From: DATJLQ01 sp035509415
Lineage (GTDB): Bacteria; Pseudomonadota; Alphaproteobacteria; JACZXZ01
Reading direction: 5' to 3'
DNA: 20,151 nt
Assembly (NCBI GenBank): GCA_035509415.1
Contig: DATJLQ010000187.1
Span: 1 to 20,151 of the forward strand
Position numbers and translations under genes: made by a program. Shown here in pieces: positions 1 through 11,119 of the stretch (positions are counted from its first letter, which is position 1; the number at the start of each line of letters is the position of its first letter). The notes beneath the pieces are model-generated. The model did no database searches, was not told where the DNA came from, and was given only the letters and a program-made list of their open reading frames with translations.

Positions 1-208
1 CGACAAGAAGGACGTGCTGATGGCCCAGCTCGAGGCCGACATCAAGTCGACCTTCACCGACGCCGACTCCAAGAAGTACGGCCTCGGCTACATGACCAAG
101 GCGAGCTGGGAAGCGACCGTCAATACCCTCAAGGACCAGGGTGTGCTCAAGGCCCCGGTCAAGCTCGACGAGCTCTATACCGACAAGTTCTTGCCCAAAA
201 TGCACTGA
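1..208 (+). CDS. ABC transporter substrate-binding protein, C-terminal fragment
   Basis: The frame is open from base 2 (Asp-Lys-Lys-Asp...) to a TGA ending at 208, so the gene begins left of the window and only the last 68 residues are visible. The piece 'WEATVNTLKDQGVLKAPV' followed by 'LDELYTDKFLPKMH' is typical of the C-terminus of NMT1/SsuA/TauA-like periplasmic solute-binding proteins, where a terminal helix and a short 'D.lyT..fl' tail close the second lobe. Such proteins capture a small substrate (pyrimidine precursor, sulfonate, nitrate and similar) in the periplasm and deliver it to an ABC permease. The substrate cannot be told from this piece. An internal GTG at 14 is not a likely start because the frame is already open upstream of it. 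Confidence 0.7.
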   Translation, partial: DKKDVLMAQLEADIKSTFTDADSKKYGLGYMTKASWEATVNTLKDQGVLKAPVKLDELYTDKFLPKMH

Positions 209-292
209 GCGTCTAAGTCGGAACGAGACGGCATCGCGTCCCATCCTAGGGCGCGGTGCCGGTTCTCGTCCGTGCGGCATTGAAAAATTGGC

Positions 293-325
293 CGGGCGGA
301 TTTGGACCGGACCGTCCGTCGCCCG
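293..325 (+). terminator. possible hairpin terminator after the solute-binding protein gene
   Basis: CGGGCG (293-298) pairs with CGCCCG (320-325), and inside it GGAC (304-307) pairs with GTCC (314-317), giving an interrupted GC-rich stem about 85 nt after the stop codon. No T-run follows, so this is at best a weak intrinsic terminator. The rest of 209-367 shows nothing I can assign. Confidence 0.3.
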
Positions 326-367
326 TGCCGTTCCCCCTACGTGTTGAATCTCACCTCCAGGAGCGCA

Positions 368-401
368 TTTACATAGGGCATATAACCCTATAATATATAG
401 G
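368..401 (+). promoter_or_regulatory. promoter with overlapping palindromic operator for the HTH-PIN pair
   Basis: A perfect -10 hexamer TATAAT lies at 389-394. A -35 candidate TTTACA lies at 368-373 with a short 15-bp spacer. Two inverted repeats overlap these boxes. ATAGGG (373-378) faces CCCTAT (386-391), and CCTATA (387-392) faces TATAGG (396-401) around a 3-bp centre, the second being a perfect 6-3-6 palindrome covering the -10. Transcription from this -10 would begin near 401-404, essentially at the ATG at 404, so the mRNA could be leaderless. An operator here would suit autorepression by the first gene product, as in many toxin-antitoxin operons; that part is inference. Confidence 0.6.
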
Positions 402-403
402 AC

Positions 404-934
404 ATGACAGAGTTGGAGTTTCGCCGGTCGGTCCAGATGCTAGGGCTGCAGCAGGTCGACCTTGCTGCTCGGTTTGGCGTAAATTCACGCACAGTCCGCC
501 GTTGGTGGGCTGGAGCACAGCCGATCCCTGCCTGGGTTACCGAAGTGCTGTCTGCATGGCGCCAACTGCACGAGCGACAGTTGCCATGGGGAGCCGACCT
601 TGAGTCGATTTGGTACGGCGACGATGATCAAATCCGCCGTCATCAGTCTCACGACAAGGCTCTCGCCGCGTTGTTGAAACGTGTTCGCGCGCGCGGTGGG
701 GCTTGTACGCCTTGGTACATCAATCTCCGAGAGCGCCGCGCTTCCCTCGGAAAGATCACGGTGCGGTTTTACAAGCTAAAGAGCGGCAGCTTCAGTTTGG
801 CGAGCTATCGTCGAGGCGACATGCTGCCCGACGTAGGCCGAGACTGGCAGCTCATCGAGGACGCGGTCGCTGCGTTCGCAGAGGCGGTCAGTGCCGCGCG
901 TGCCGCGCGGCCGAAAAAAGCATGGGACGAATAA
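404..934 (+). CDS. HTH DNA-binding protein, probable antitoxin/autoregulator
   Basis: This is a 176-residue protein. The N-terminus (residues 5-50) reads as a helix-turn-helix: 'LGLQQVDLAARFGVNSRTVR' followed by 'RWWAGAQPIPAWVTEVL', with the pattern of XRE/MerR-like short HTH proteins that end in a W-x-x-G-x-x-P-I-P segment. The rest (about 60-176) is a charged, Arg-rich region with no family I recognise; 'GKITVRFYKLKSGSFSLASY' may be a small beta unit. The PIN-domain gene starts 2 nt after its stop codon, which is the usual antitoxin-then-toxin order. The ATG at 404 has almost no 5' leader and only AGGA one base upstream, so initiation may be leaderless. Base composition is visibly less GC-rich than in the flanking genes, suggesting acquisition by transfer. 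The DNA-binding call is fairly safe; the antitoxin role is inferred from context. Confidence 0.65.
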   Translation: MTELEFRRSVQMLGLQQVDLAARFGVNSRTVRRWWAGAQPIPAWVTEVLSAWRQLHERQLPWGADLESIWYGDDDQIRRHQSHDKALAALLKRVRARGGACTPWYINLRERRASLGKITVRFYKLKSGSFSLASYRRGDMLPDVGRDWQLIEDAVAAFAEAVSAARAARPKKAWDE

Positions 935-936
935 GA

Positions 937-1443
937 ATGAGCCGCCCCCTCGACCCGCGTAGGTGCAACGTTGCCATCGACGCGAACGCCATTTACCGTA
1001 ACGGAAGCTCTCATGACCGGCTAGTAGATCGCCTACTCGAATTGGCATCAGCCGGCACGATCCAGCTCATGGTTCCGAAGGGAGTTCGAGCCGAAATTCT
1101 CAACCCACGCACGCCATCCCATATTCGAAAGGCCGTTCTGCCGCAAATCTTTTCAATGCCCGTTGCGCTGAATTCCGACGAAGAGCGCCGGCACCGCATT
1201 ATCGAGCAAGAACTAACGGGCAATGCCAGGCCCGGAAAGCACTCGGCGGACGCGGACCATCTCTTTGAGGCAGCCAAATACGGCGGGTATTTCATTACGC
1301 ACGACGAACGGGTCCTAAAGCGCGCTGGACGTCTCAGGGACGTCCTTCCGCCGTCATTAACCGTCACTACGCTCCTCGATTTCGTGGTGATTTTCGACCA
1401 ATATGTCGCGCAAGACACGGAAGATTCTTCCGCGACGCGCTAA
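937..1443 (+). CDS. PIN-domain ribonuclease-like protein, probable toxin
   Basis: This is a 168-residue protein. It shows the acidic pattern of PIN nucleases: Asp15 in 'VAIDANAIY', Glu53 in 'GVRAEI', Asp105/Asp107 in 'HSADADHLFEAA', and Asp123 in 'YFITHDERVLKRAG'. The last piece is the classic 'iiT.D..l' strand of the fold. Known PIN toxins (VapC type) are Mg/Mn-dependent ribonucleases that cut tRNA, rRNA or mRNA. All acidic residues are present, so it is probably catalytically intact. The ATG at 937 was chosen because it lies 2 nt after the stop of the HTH gene and the PIN fold begins at once; the frame is open upstream to 703, but that part is only the shadow of the HTH gene. GGGA at 924-927 could serve as a weak ribosome site, and coupling to the upstream gene is likely. 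The antitoxin is not a standard VapB, so the pair may be an unusual HTH-PIN module. Confidence 0.65.
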   Translation: MSRPLDPRRCNVAIDANAIYRNGSSHDRLVDRLLELASAGTIQLMVPKGVRAEILNPRTPSHIRKAVLPQIFSMPVALNSDEERRHRIIEQELTGNARPGKHSADADHLFEAAKYGGYFITHDERVLKRAGRLRDVLPPSLTVTTLLDFVVIFDQYVAQDTEDSSATR

Positions 1444-1650
1444 GAGCCTGTTTGGAAACCCTCTCATGAGGCCCTCACGGGAATGGATTGACGAGGGTTT
1501 CAATGCCGGAAGCGACGATCGCGCAGGCGGCTCAGGCCTCGGAGACGCGGAGTCTTCCGTCCCGTTCTTGGCGATCCCGGCTCAGCGGGAGAGTCAGCCA
1601 AGGTTGACTTCGAACACCCGGCGCCGCGGTAGGAACTTGAATCCCTCCGC
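1444..1650. other. non-coding gap between convergent genes with a 9-bp inverted repeat; possible insertion-sequence remnant
   Basis: GAAACCCTC (1455-1463) is perfectly inverted as GAGGGTTTC (1493-1501) across 29 bp. The text just before it, GAGCCTGTTTGGAAACCC (1444-1461), resembles the terminal inverted repeats of IS5-family elements, but no transposase sequence is present. A frame open from 1403 to 1669 has no protein-like features and overlaps the PIN gene. I see no promoter or RNA gene here. Confidence 0.3.
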
Positions 1651-2727
1651 TCACGGTGCGGCCGGATAATCGGTGTAGCCCTCGGGCCCCTGGCTGTACC
1701 AGGTGGCCTGATCGTCCGCGTTGAGCGGCAGGTTCTCCTTGAAGCGACGCGGCAGATCGGGATTCGCCAGGAACCTGCGCCCGAACGAGATCGCGTCCGC
1801 TTCGCCCTTGTCGAGGGCCGCCTCGCCCTTCGCGTAATCGTAATCGGCGTTGAGGACGAGCGGACCCTTGAACGCCTTCCGGATCACGGGATGGACCGGC
1901 GGCCGGTCGGCCTTGCCGTTGGTGCCGTCGAAGCCGGGCTCGCGCAGCTCGATGAACGCGACGCCGATCTCGGAGAGTGAAGCGGCCGCGGCCGCGAACA
2001 GCGGCTCGGGGTCGCTGTCGTTGACGCCCTGGCGCTCGCCGTTGGGCGAGAGGCGCACGCCGGTGCGCGCGGGCCCCACGACCTCGGCGACGGCACGCGC
2101 GACCTCGCGCAAGAGACGGATGCGGTTCTCGATCGAGCCGCCATATTCGTCGGTGCGGATATTGGCGCCGTTGCGCAGGAACTGATCGATGAGATAGCCG
2201 TTGGCGGCGTGGATTTCGACGCCGTCGAAGCCGGCCGCGAGCGCGTTCCGCGCGGCATGGCGATATTGCTCGAGGATGCCGGGGATTTCGTCGAGCCGAA
2301 GTGCGCGCGCCGCGACGAAATCCTTCTTCCCCTCATAGGTGCGGATCTGGCCCGGCGGCGTGGTCGCCGAGGACGAGACCGGCTGGCCGCGGCCCGGAAG
2401 ATCGGGATGGTTGATGCGTCCCATGTGCCAGAGCTGGCACAGCATGCGTCCGCCCGCCTCGTGCACCGCGCCCGTGATATTCCTCCACGCCGCGACCTGC
2501 GCGTCGCTCCAGATGCCGGGCGCGTAGATCCAGCCGAGGCCCTGGAGGCTGATGCCGGTCGCCTCGGAGATGATCAGGCCCGCCGACGCGCGTTGGCGGT
2601 AATACTCGGCCATGAGCGGCGTCGGCACGTGATCCCGGGTCGCGCGCCCGCGCGTGAGCGGCGCCATGAGGATGCGGCTGGGCAAGTCGAGGGCGCCGAG
2701 GCGGATCGGATCGAAGAGCGTGGGCAT
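1651..2727 (-). CDS. Old Yellow Enzyme family NADH:flavin oxidoreductase (alkene reductase)
   Basis: This is a 358-residue FMN-dependent TIM-barrel protein of normal length for the OYE/NemA group. N-terminal 'LFDPIRLGAL' and 'SRILMAPLTRGRA' form the flavin-binding first strands, 'LCQLWHMGR' carries the conserved His101, and 'GVEIHAANGYLIDQFL' carries the His173/Asn176 pair that binds the carbonyl or nitro group of the substrate. 'NRIRLLREVARAV' and the phosphate-binding end 'AISFGRRFLANPDLPRR' complete the fold. Such enzymes reduce activated C=C bonds, nitro compounds or N-ethylmaleimide with NAD(P)H, in the cytosol; the natural substrate is unknown. The ATG at 2727 has GAAGG (2737-2741) 9 nt upstream. 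It is the last gene of a co-directional minus-strand run, 123 nt after the SDR, so it may or may not be in that operon. Confidence 0.9.
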   Translation of the reverse strand: MPTLFDPIRLGALDLPSRILMAPLTRGRATRDHVPTPLMAEYYRQRASAGLIISEATGISLQGLGWIYAPGIWSDAQVAAWRNITGAVHEAGGRMLCQLWHMGRINHPDLPGRGQPVSSSATTPPGQIRTYEGKKDFVAARALRLDEIPGILEQYRHAARNALAAGFDGVEIHAANGYLIDQFLRNGANIRTDEYGGSIENRIRLLREVARAVAEVVGPARTGVRLSPNGERQGVNDSDPEPLFAAAAASLSEIGVAFIELREPGFDGTNGKADRPPVHPVIRKAFKGPLVLNADYDYAKGEAALDKGEADAISFGRRFLANPDLPRRFKENLPLNADDQATWYSQGPEGYTDYPAAP

Positions 2728-2850
2728 GGAGGATTACCTTCGCGGGCGGGATCGTGGGGCGGGCGGCTCGTGGCTCGTCCGGAGATTTGGAACGCGCAGA
2801 CCCAAAAGACAAGTCGCCGGCGAGGACAAGCGGCGGCGCGCCGTCCGCGC

Positions 2851-3555
2851 TTAGAAATTCTCGACCCAGGGGCGAAGCTCGACCTCCCAGGTCCAGGCAC
2901 TTCTCGGCTGGCGATGGATTTGGAGATAAGTCTCGGCGATCGCCGCGGGATCGAGGAACCCGTCGGGCCCGCGATTGCCGCGCGGGTCGTCGGGGCCGCG
3001 GCCGATCCCGCCATCGATCACGAAATGGGCGACGTGGATGCCCTTGGGGGCGAGCTCGCGCGCCATGCTTTGCGCCAGGCCGCGTAGCGCGAACTTCGCC
3101 ATCGCGAAAGGGGCCGACTGCGCGTAGCCCTTGATGCTCGCCGAGGCGCCGGTGAGGAGGATGCTGCCCGAGCCGCGCGGCAGCATGCGCCGAGCCGCTT
3201 GCTGCGCCACGAGAAAGCCCGCGAACGCGCCGACCTCGATCGAGCGCTTGACCTCGGCCGGGACCAGCTCGGCGATCGGCCCGCGCGCGCGATAGCTCGC
3301 ATTGTAGACCACAAGCGTGGGCACGCCGAGATCGCGCTCGACCGCGTCGAACAGCGCCGCCACTTGCGCTTCGTCGGACGCGTCGCAGCGATAGGCGCGC
3401 GCCTTCGTTTCGGCCACGAGAGACGCGAGCTTATCGGTGTTGCGCGCGGCGAGCGCAACCTTCATGCCGTCCCGCGCGCAAGCCCGCGCGAGGGCGGCGC
3501 TCAGGCCGCTGCCGACGCCGACGATGAGGGCGGAGGGCGTTTCGGATTTGCTCAT
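2851..3555 (-). CDS. SDR-family oxidoreductase with Phe in place of the catalytic Tyr
   Basis: This is a 234-residue Rossmann-fold protein. 'ALIVGVGSGLSAALARACARDG' gives the Gly-rich nucleotide loop at about 9-30, 'ALAARN' the end of the second strand with a basic residue that fits NADP(H), 'CDASD' at 57-61 the adenine contact, 'VVYNAS' at 82-87 the N-A-S variant of NNAG, and 'SILLTGASASIKG' the catalytic-serine strand. The usual Y-x-x-x-K is F150-A-M-A-K154, so the catalytic tyrosine is replaced by phenylalanine. 'ARELAPKGIHVAHFVIDGGI' is typical of this subgroup. Ordinary carbonyl reduction through Tyr therefore looks compromised and the protein may have another role. The ATG at 3555 was preferred to an in-frame codon at 3612 because the longer form overlaps the upstream transglutaminase gene and adds 19 residues without fold features. 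It follows that gene by 31 nt. Confidence 0.85.
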   Translation of the reverse strand: MSKSETPSALIVGVGSGLSAALARACARDGMKVALAARNTDKLASLVAETKARAYRCDASDEAQVAALFDAVERDLGVPTLVVYNASYRARGPIAELVPAEVKRSIEVGAFAGFLVAQQAARRMLPRGSGSILLTGASASIKGYAQSAPFAMAKFALRGLAQSMARELAPKGIHVAHFVIDGGIGRGPDDPRGNRGPDGFLDPAAIAETYLQIHRQPRSAWTWEVELRPWVENF

Positions 3556-3586
3556 GACATGAATTCCCGCGCGCCCATCGCCCGCC

Positions 3587-4504
3587 TCACGCGGTCCCCA
3601 GGGGCTCGACATCGACCTCGACGACCAGCTCCTGGCTCCCGCCGCCGATGATGACGCCGCGCATCGGGCTCACGTCCTGATAATCGCGGCCCCAGGCGAG
3701 GGTCACGAAATCGGTCGGGTTGGCGCGGTCGTTGGTGGGATCGAGATCGAGCCAGGTCTCGCCGCCGCACCAGACCGAGAGCCAGGCGTGGGACGCGTCG
3801 GCGCCGACCAGGCGCGGCGCGCCTTCGGGCGGCGCCGTGCGCAGATAGCCGCTCACGTAGCGCGCCGGGAGCCCGAGCGCCATCAGGCAGCCGATCGCGA
3901 GATGGGCGAAGTCCTGGCACACGCCGCGGCGCTGGGCCAGGACCTCGACCAGCGGCGTCGAGATCGTGGTCGCGACCGGGTCGTAGACGAACTCGCGATG
4001 GATACGCGCCGAAAGATCGAGTGCCGCGGCCGCGATGGGCCGGCCGGGCGCGAAGGAGGGGCGTGCGAATTCGCCGAGCTCGGGCAATTCGGGGATGAGC
4101 GGCGAGGTATAGGCGAAACGCACCGCGGCGCGCGCCGCATCGTCGGCCGCCGCGCGCGCGAGGTCGCGGACGCGCTCCCAGGGAAGCGTCGCCTCGGGGT
4201 CGATCGGCGCGGGCGGGGCCACCACGACCTCGATCTCGTTGGTCACCACGACGCTCCGGTGCGGGTGCTGGACCGCGAGATAGGTGACCGGATTGCCGAA
4301 ATAGTCGAGATGCTCGGCGCGCGTCTCGGGCGCGGGATCGATCTCGATGCGATGCGCGAGCACGTGCTGGCGCGCGAGGGGGCGCGGGCTCAGATGGAGC
4401 ACGTGGTGCGCGAGGAGAATGTCGTCGGTGTAATGGCAGCTGGTCGAGTGCCGGACCCGGTAGCGCATGCCGTTCTGGTTCGCGGGCGATTCGAGGGAGC
4501 TCAT
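3587..4504 (-). CDS. transglutaminase-like cysteine peptidase-fold protein (COG1305 type)
   Basis: This is 305 residues from ATG 4504, or 293 from ATG 4468 (MRYRVRHST). The N-terminal beta domain (about 15-95) begins 'YRVRHSTSCHYTDDI', the hallmark of the bacterial transglutaminase N-terminal domain, and includes 'LSPRPLARQ' and 'DYFGNPVTYLAV'. The catalytic domain has the full triad: Cys196 in 'RRGVCQDFAHLAIGC', His239 in 'DASHAWLSVW' and Asp255 in 'WLDLDPTND'. Such proteins act as peptidases, amidases or acyl transferases through a thioester. It lies 10 nt after the ATP-grasp/alpha-E gene, and its N-terminal relatives recur in the DUF2126 protein, so all three probably act in one pathway. 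I chose 4504 because it keeps tight spacing to the upstream stop; neither start has a clear Shine-Dalgarno, so translational coupling is likely. Confidence 0.88.
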   Translation of the reverse strand: MSSLESPANQNGMRYRVRHSTSCHYTDDILLAHHVLHLSPRPLARQHVLAHRIEIDPAPETRAEHLDYFGNPVTYLAVQHPHRSVVVTNEIEVVVAPPAPIDPEATLPWERVRDLARAAADDAARAAVRFAYTSPLIPELPELGEFARPSFAPGRPIAAAALDLSARIHREFVYDPVATTISTPLVEVLAQRRGVCQDFAHLAIGCLMALGLPARYVSGYLRTAPPEGAPRLVGADASHAWLSVWCGGETWLDLDPTNDRANPTDFVTLAWGRDYQDVSPMRGVIIGGGSQELVVEVDVEPLGTA

Positions 4505-4514
4505 GGGCGGCTCG

Positions 4515-7152
4515 TCATGCGGGTCGCGCAAAGGCGTGGGCGAAATAGGCCTGGGCGAGCAGGCTCGAGACCTCGGCGAGGAGGCCGTCGAGCCGCGCGA
4601 AGGCGTCGCGCATCGGATCGGGCGTCTCGGCGGCGTGGCGCAGGTGGCCCGTGCTGTGCACGGCGCGCGCGATGCTGTCCTGCACCAATGCCCGCGCCTG
4701 CTCGACGATCTCCCGGGCGCTCGCGACCATGCCTTGGCCCGCGGGGCCGACCTCGGTCGGCTGCGGCAAGGCCGCAAGATGGTCCGCGAGCGCCGCGAGC
4801 TGGAAGCGGAGCCCGCGCGGATCGCCCTTTTGCGCGAGCGCCGCATTGAGGACCGCGGCGCGATCGGGCATCCAGTCGGGCCGCAAGCCGGTCGGGACGC
4901 GCACGCCGGTGAGGGTCAGGATCGCGTTGATGAGGCGCGCTTCCTCGACCCGGTGCGACGCACCGCCGCTCGCAGGACCGGGTGCCCCGCGCACGATCGC
5001 CATCAGATGGATCGCGCGCTCGAGGCGCTTTCCGATATCGAGGAAGCGCCAGCCCGCGTCGCGCGGGATGCTGTCCTCGATGGTGCCCCAAAGGGCGCTG
5101 TTGAGCGTCACGAACTCTTCGAGACGCAAGAGGAGCTGCACCGTCGTGAGCCGGCTTCCCGAAATCGGCGCGTGGCGCCCAAGCGCCATCACCGCGCGCC
5201 AGCAATCGGGCGGCACGTGGTCGCGCACGCCCGCGGCGGAGCGCAGCAGGTTCTGGAGGCTGGCGGCGACCCCGGTCGGATGCTGCGGATCGGCGAGCGC
5301 CGACTGGATGAGCGGGATCAGAAGCGGCGCGGGCGCCACCGGAAGGTCGAGCGCCGGCAAGAGGCGGATCCAGTTCGCGAGATTGCACAAGGGCTCGGCG
5401 TCGCGCCCGCTCCAGGGCCGCGCGGTGTCGGTCAAGCCCATGAGGAGGGCGCGCAACAGGCGCACGACGCCGTCGGTGCGCTCGGCATAGCGCCCGACCC
5501 AGAAGAGCCCGTCGGCGGCGCGGCTCGGGAGCTCGTTCGTGGGTGAGCGCCGCGCGGGCGCGTCGGACAGCGGGATCACGTTGGCGCGCTCGACCGGCAT
5601 GGGACTGCGCGCCTCGCCCGCGGCTTGCTCGGCCGTCGCCCCCAGCACCCAGGTGTCCTTGCTGCCGCCGCCGCGTTGCATCGAGACGATAGGGCGCGTG
5701 GTCTCGGGCGAGACGCGGGTCAAGCCGCCGGGCATGACGACGAACCCGTCGGGCCCCGCGGCGACGAAGACCCGTAGCACCATGGGCCGCGGCTGCAGCC
5801 CTTCGCCGTCCCAGATGGGCGCGTGGGAGAGGGCGACGCGCTCCTGGCCCACGAAGTCGAGCGGGCGCGCCGCGATGCGCGCGGCCAATTCCGAGCGCTC
5901 GATCTGGGAGAGCTCGGCGCCGAACACCGGCTCCATGCCGAGTGCCGGGAAGGCGGGCTTGATCACGAGCTGGTCGAGATGGGCGAGCACGTAGTCGAGC
6001 TCGCTCCTGCCGCCGCACCACCAGCTCGCGACGTCGGGGAGCTGGATTTCCTCGCCGAGCAGCGCGCGGCACAGCGGCGGGAGGAACGGCTTGAACGCCA
6101 TCGCCTGCAGCACGCCGCTCCCGAGCGCGTTCGCGACGGTGACGTTGCCCGCGCGCGCCGCCTCGGTGAGACCGGCGACGCCGAGGGCGCTGTCGGCCCT
6201 GAGCTCGAGCGGATCGCAGAAATCGTCGTCGAGCCGGCGCAGAATCACGTCGACCGGCTCCAAGGCGCTCACGGTCTTCAAGAAGACGCGCCGGTCGCGC
6301 ACGGTCAAATCGGCGCCCTCGACCAGGGTGATGCCGAGATGGCGCGCGAGATAGACGTGCTCGAAATAGGTCTCGTTGTAGGAGCCGGGGGTCAAGAGCA
6401 CGATGCGCGGCCGGTGCGGCCCGTCGCCGGCGCTGTCGGGGGCGAGCGCGGCGAGCCCGTCGCGCAAGGCGGAGAAGAACGGCGTCAAGGGACGCGCCGG
6501 CATGTGGGCGAGGCAATCGCCGAGCACGCGGCCGATCACGCTGCGGTTCTCGAGCGCGTAGCCCGCGCCGGACGGCGCCTCGGTACGGTCGGCGAGCACC
6601 CACCAGCGGCCGTCGGGGGCGCGCGCGAGATCGACCGCGTAGAGGTGGAGATGAATCCCACCCTTGGGCCGGATGTCGAAGCAGGGCCGGAGGAAGCTCG
6701 GGTCCGCCTCGAGCAGGATGGGCGGCAGGCGGCCCGTCCCGATCATTCGTTGCGGGCCGTAGAGATCGGCGAGCACGGCATTCAAGAGGCGCGCGCGCTG
6801 GATCACGCCGGCCTCGATCGCGCGCCATTCCTCGGCGCTGATCACGAGCGGCACGATGTCGAGCGGCCAGACGCGCTCGCCGCCCTCGGGGTCGCCGTAG
6901 ATCGTATAGGTGACGCCGTTCTGGCGCAGGAGCCCGTGCGCCTCGTCGCGCCGCGAGGCCATGCGCGCGCGGTCGTGCGGCGCCAAGCGCCCGATCAGCC
7001 CCTGCCAATGGGGCCGGATGCGGCCCGTGCCGGTGACGATCTCGTCATAGACGCCGTCGCGGCCGAGCGCCGGCTCGCCAGGCGCGTCGAACAGCGAGCT
7101 CTGGCGTTGGACGAAGTAAGGCCCGGCGGCCTCGCCGATTCCGTCGATCGTG

Positions 7153-7160
<8 letters not shown>
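4515..7160 (-). CDS. circularly permuted ATP-grasp / alpha-E domain fusion protein
   Basis: This is an 881-residue protein with two domains that are often separate genes. Residues about 10-510 are a circularly permuted ATP-grasp (COG2308 type): 'RPFPPILLEADPSFLRP'-like strand at 145-160, 'WWVLADRTEAPSGAGYALENR' at 186-206, 'VILRRLDDDFCDPLELR' at 305-321, and Lys401 in 'LVIKPAFPALGMEP' as a likely nucleotide contact. Residues about 545-865 are an alpha-E domain (COG2307 type), all-helical, with the conserved E-R in 'LFWVGRYAERTDGVVRLLRA' at 552-571. ATP-grasp enzymes form amide or peptide bonds through acyl phosphates; the alpha-E role is unknown. The chosen start is GTG 7160, which overlaps the upstream stop by 8 nt (GTGTCTGA), since the frame further upstream is the shadow of the DUF2126 gene. 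It has no good ribosome site, consistent with coupling. Confidence 0.88.
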
Positions 7161-10536
<3,376 letters not shown>

Positions 10537-10874
10537 CGGCCTATATCGCCCGCGCTCGCGCCCGGGTCCTCGTGTCCGCCGCCAACGCGCTGCCCGCGCG
10601 CAGACGCGGCAATCCGCCACCGGCGCGCGGCGCCCGCGACGCGACAGGGTCGGTCGGGCGCGCGCCCATGTCGGGGCAAGATGATACGCCTCTCACATGA
10701 GGCAATGCGGCACTATGCATGATTGGGGCCAGCGGGGCAGGGGCCCTAAGCCTTGCCATTCGTCGTCCGGCTTGCCAATTTTTTAGGCGCCCTGCGCCCA
10801 ATTGACCGCGACGCCGCCACCGGACGGCATCGGCCGGCCGGTCGCGCCAGGGCAGCAGGACTCGCGGCCGGAAA
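10537..10874. other. left part of the divergent intergenic region
   Basis: This lies between the DUF2126 gene and the repeats of the plus-strand promoter. Short open frames on both strands look like compositional artefacts. GCCTC (10688-10692) is inverted as GAGGC (10699-10703). A minus-strand TATCAT at 10681-10686 could be a -10 box for the DUF2126 operon, but no -35 sits at a good distance, so I do not call a promoter. Nothing else is assignable. Confidence 0.4.
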
Positions 10875-10955
10875 TCCCACTAACAATATCCCACTGACTG
10901 TCCCACTAACGCGGCAGTCCTTGAAACGTGAAAGCTTGCCCAGCTGTCCCACGAC
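10875..10955 (+). repeat. cluster of TCCCAC direct repeats upstream of the HTH-methyltransferase gene
   Basis: TCCCACTAAC at 10875-10884, TCCCACTGAC at 10889-10898, TCCCACTAAC at 10901-10910 and TCCCACGAC at 10947-10955 are in direct orientation, with starts 14 and 12 bp apart for the first three. They sit upstream of the -35 candidate at 10964, where an activator would bind. An inverted GTGGGA occurs at about 11031. Binding-site status is inference. Confidence 0.5.
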
Positions 10956-10963
10956 ATGGCAAG

Positions 10964-11010
10964 TTAACGTATTTGAATTACGCGATAAAATGAACATGGG
11001 ATGAATCCCA
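10964..11010 (+). promoter_or_regulatory. promoter candidate with 14-bp palindrome at the transcription start
   Basis: TTAACG (10964-10969) and TAAAAT (10986-10991) are separated by 16 bp and fit sigma-70 boxes with 4/6 and 5/6 matches. Transcription would start near 10998, inside the perfect palindrome TGGGAT-GA-ATCCCA (10997-11010). A repressor bound there would block initiation. The leader to the ATG at 11120 would be about 120 nt. This AT-rich patch stands out from its very GC-rich surroundings. Confidence 0.5.
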
Positions 11011-11119
11011 ACAATCTGCCCACCATGGGCGTGGGAAAATTTGAGGTAGACGAGGGCGCCTCGGGCGCTCAGCCTTGGCCAAAAGCGGCCGCCTCAAGGC
11101 CGCGTGGGAGGAAGATCGC

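Noticed and set aside
703..936. Long open frame upstream of the PIN start (246-residue version)
   Set aside because: It overlaps the HTH gene in another frame and its Arg-rich translation looks like a shadow; the PIN fold begins at the ATG at 937.
4501..7008. 835-residue open frame on the same strand as the ATP-grasp/alpha-E gene
   Set aside because: It is Arg/Ala/Pro-rich, typical of an off-frame shadow in high-GC DNA, and shows no domain.
10681..10703. Minus-strand promoter for the DUF2126 operon (TATCAT with TTGCCT)
   Set aside because: The spacing between the boxes is only 13 bp, too short for a sigma-70 promoter.
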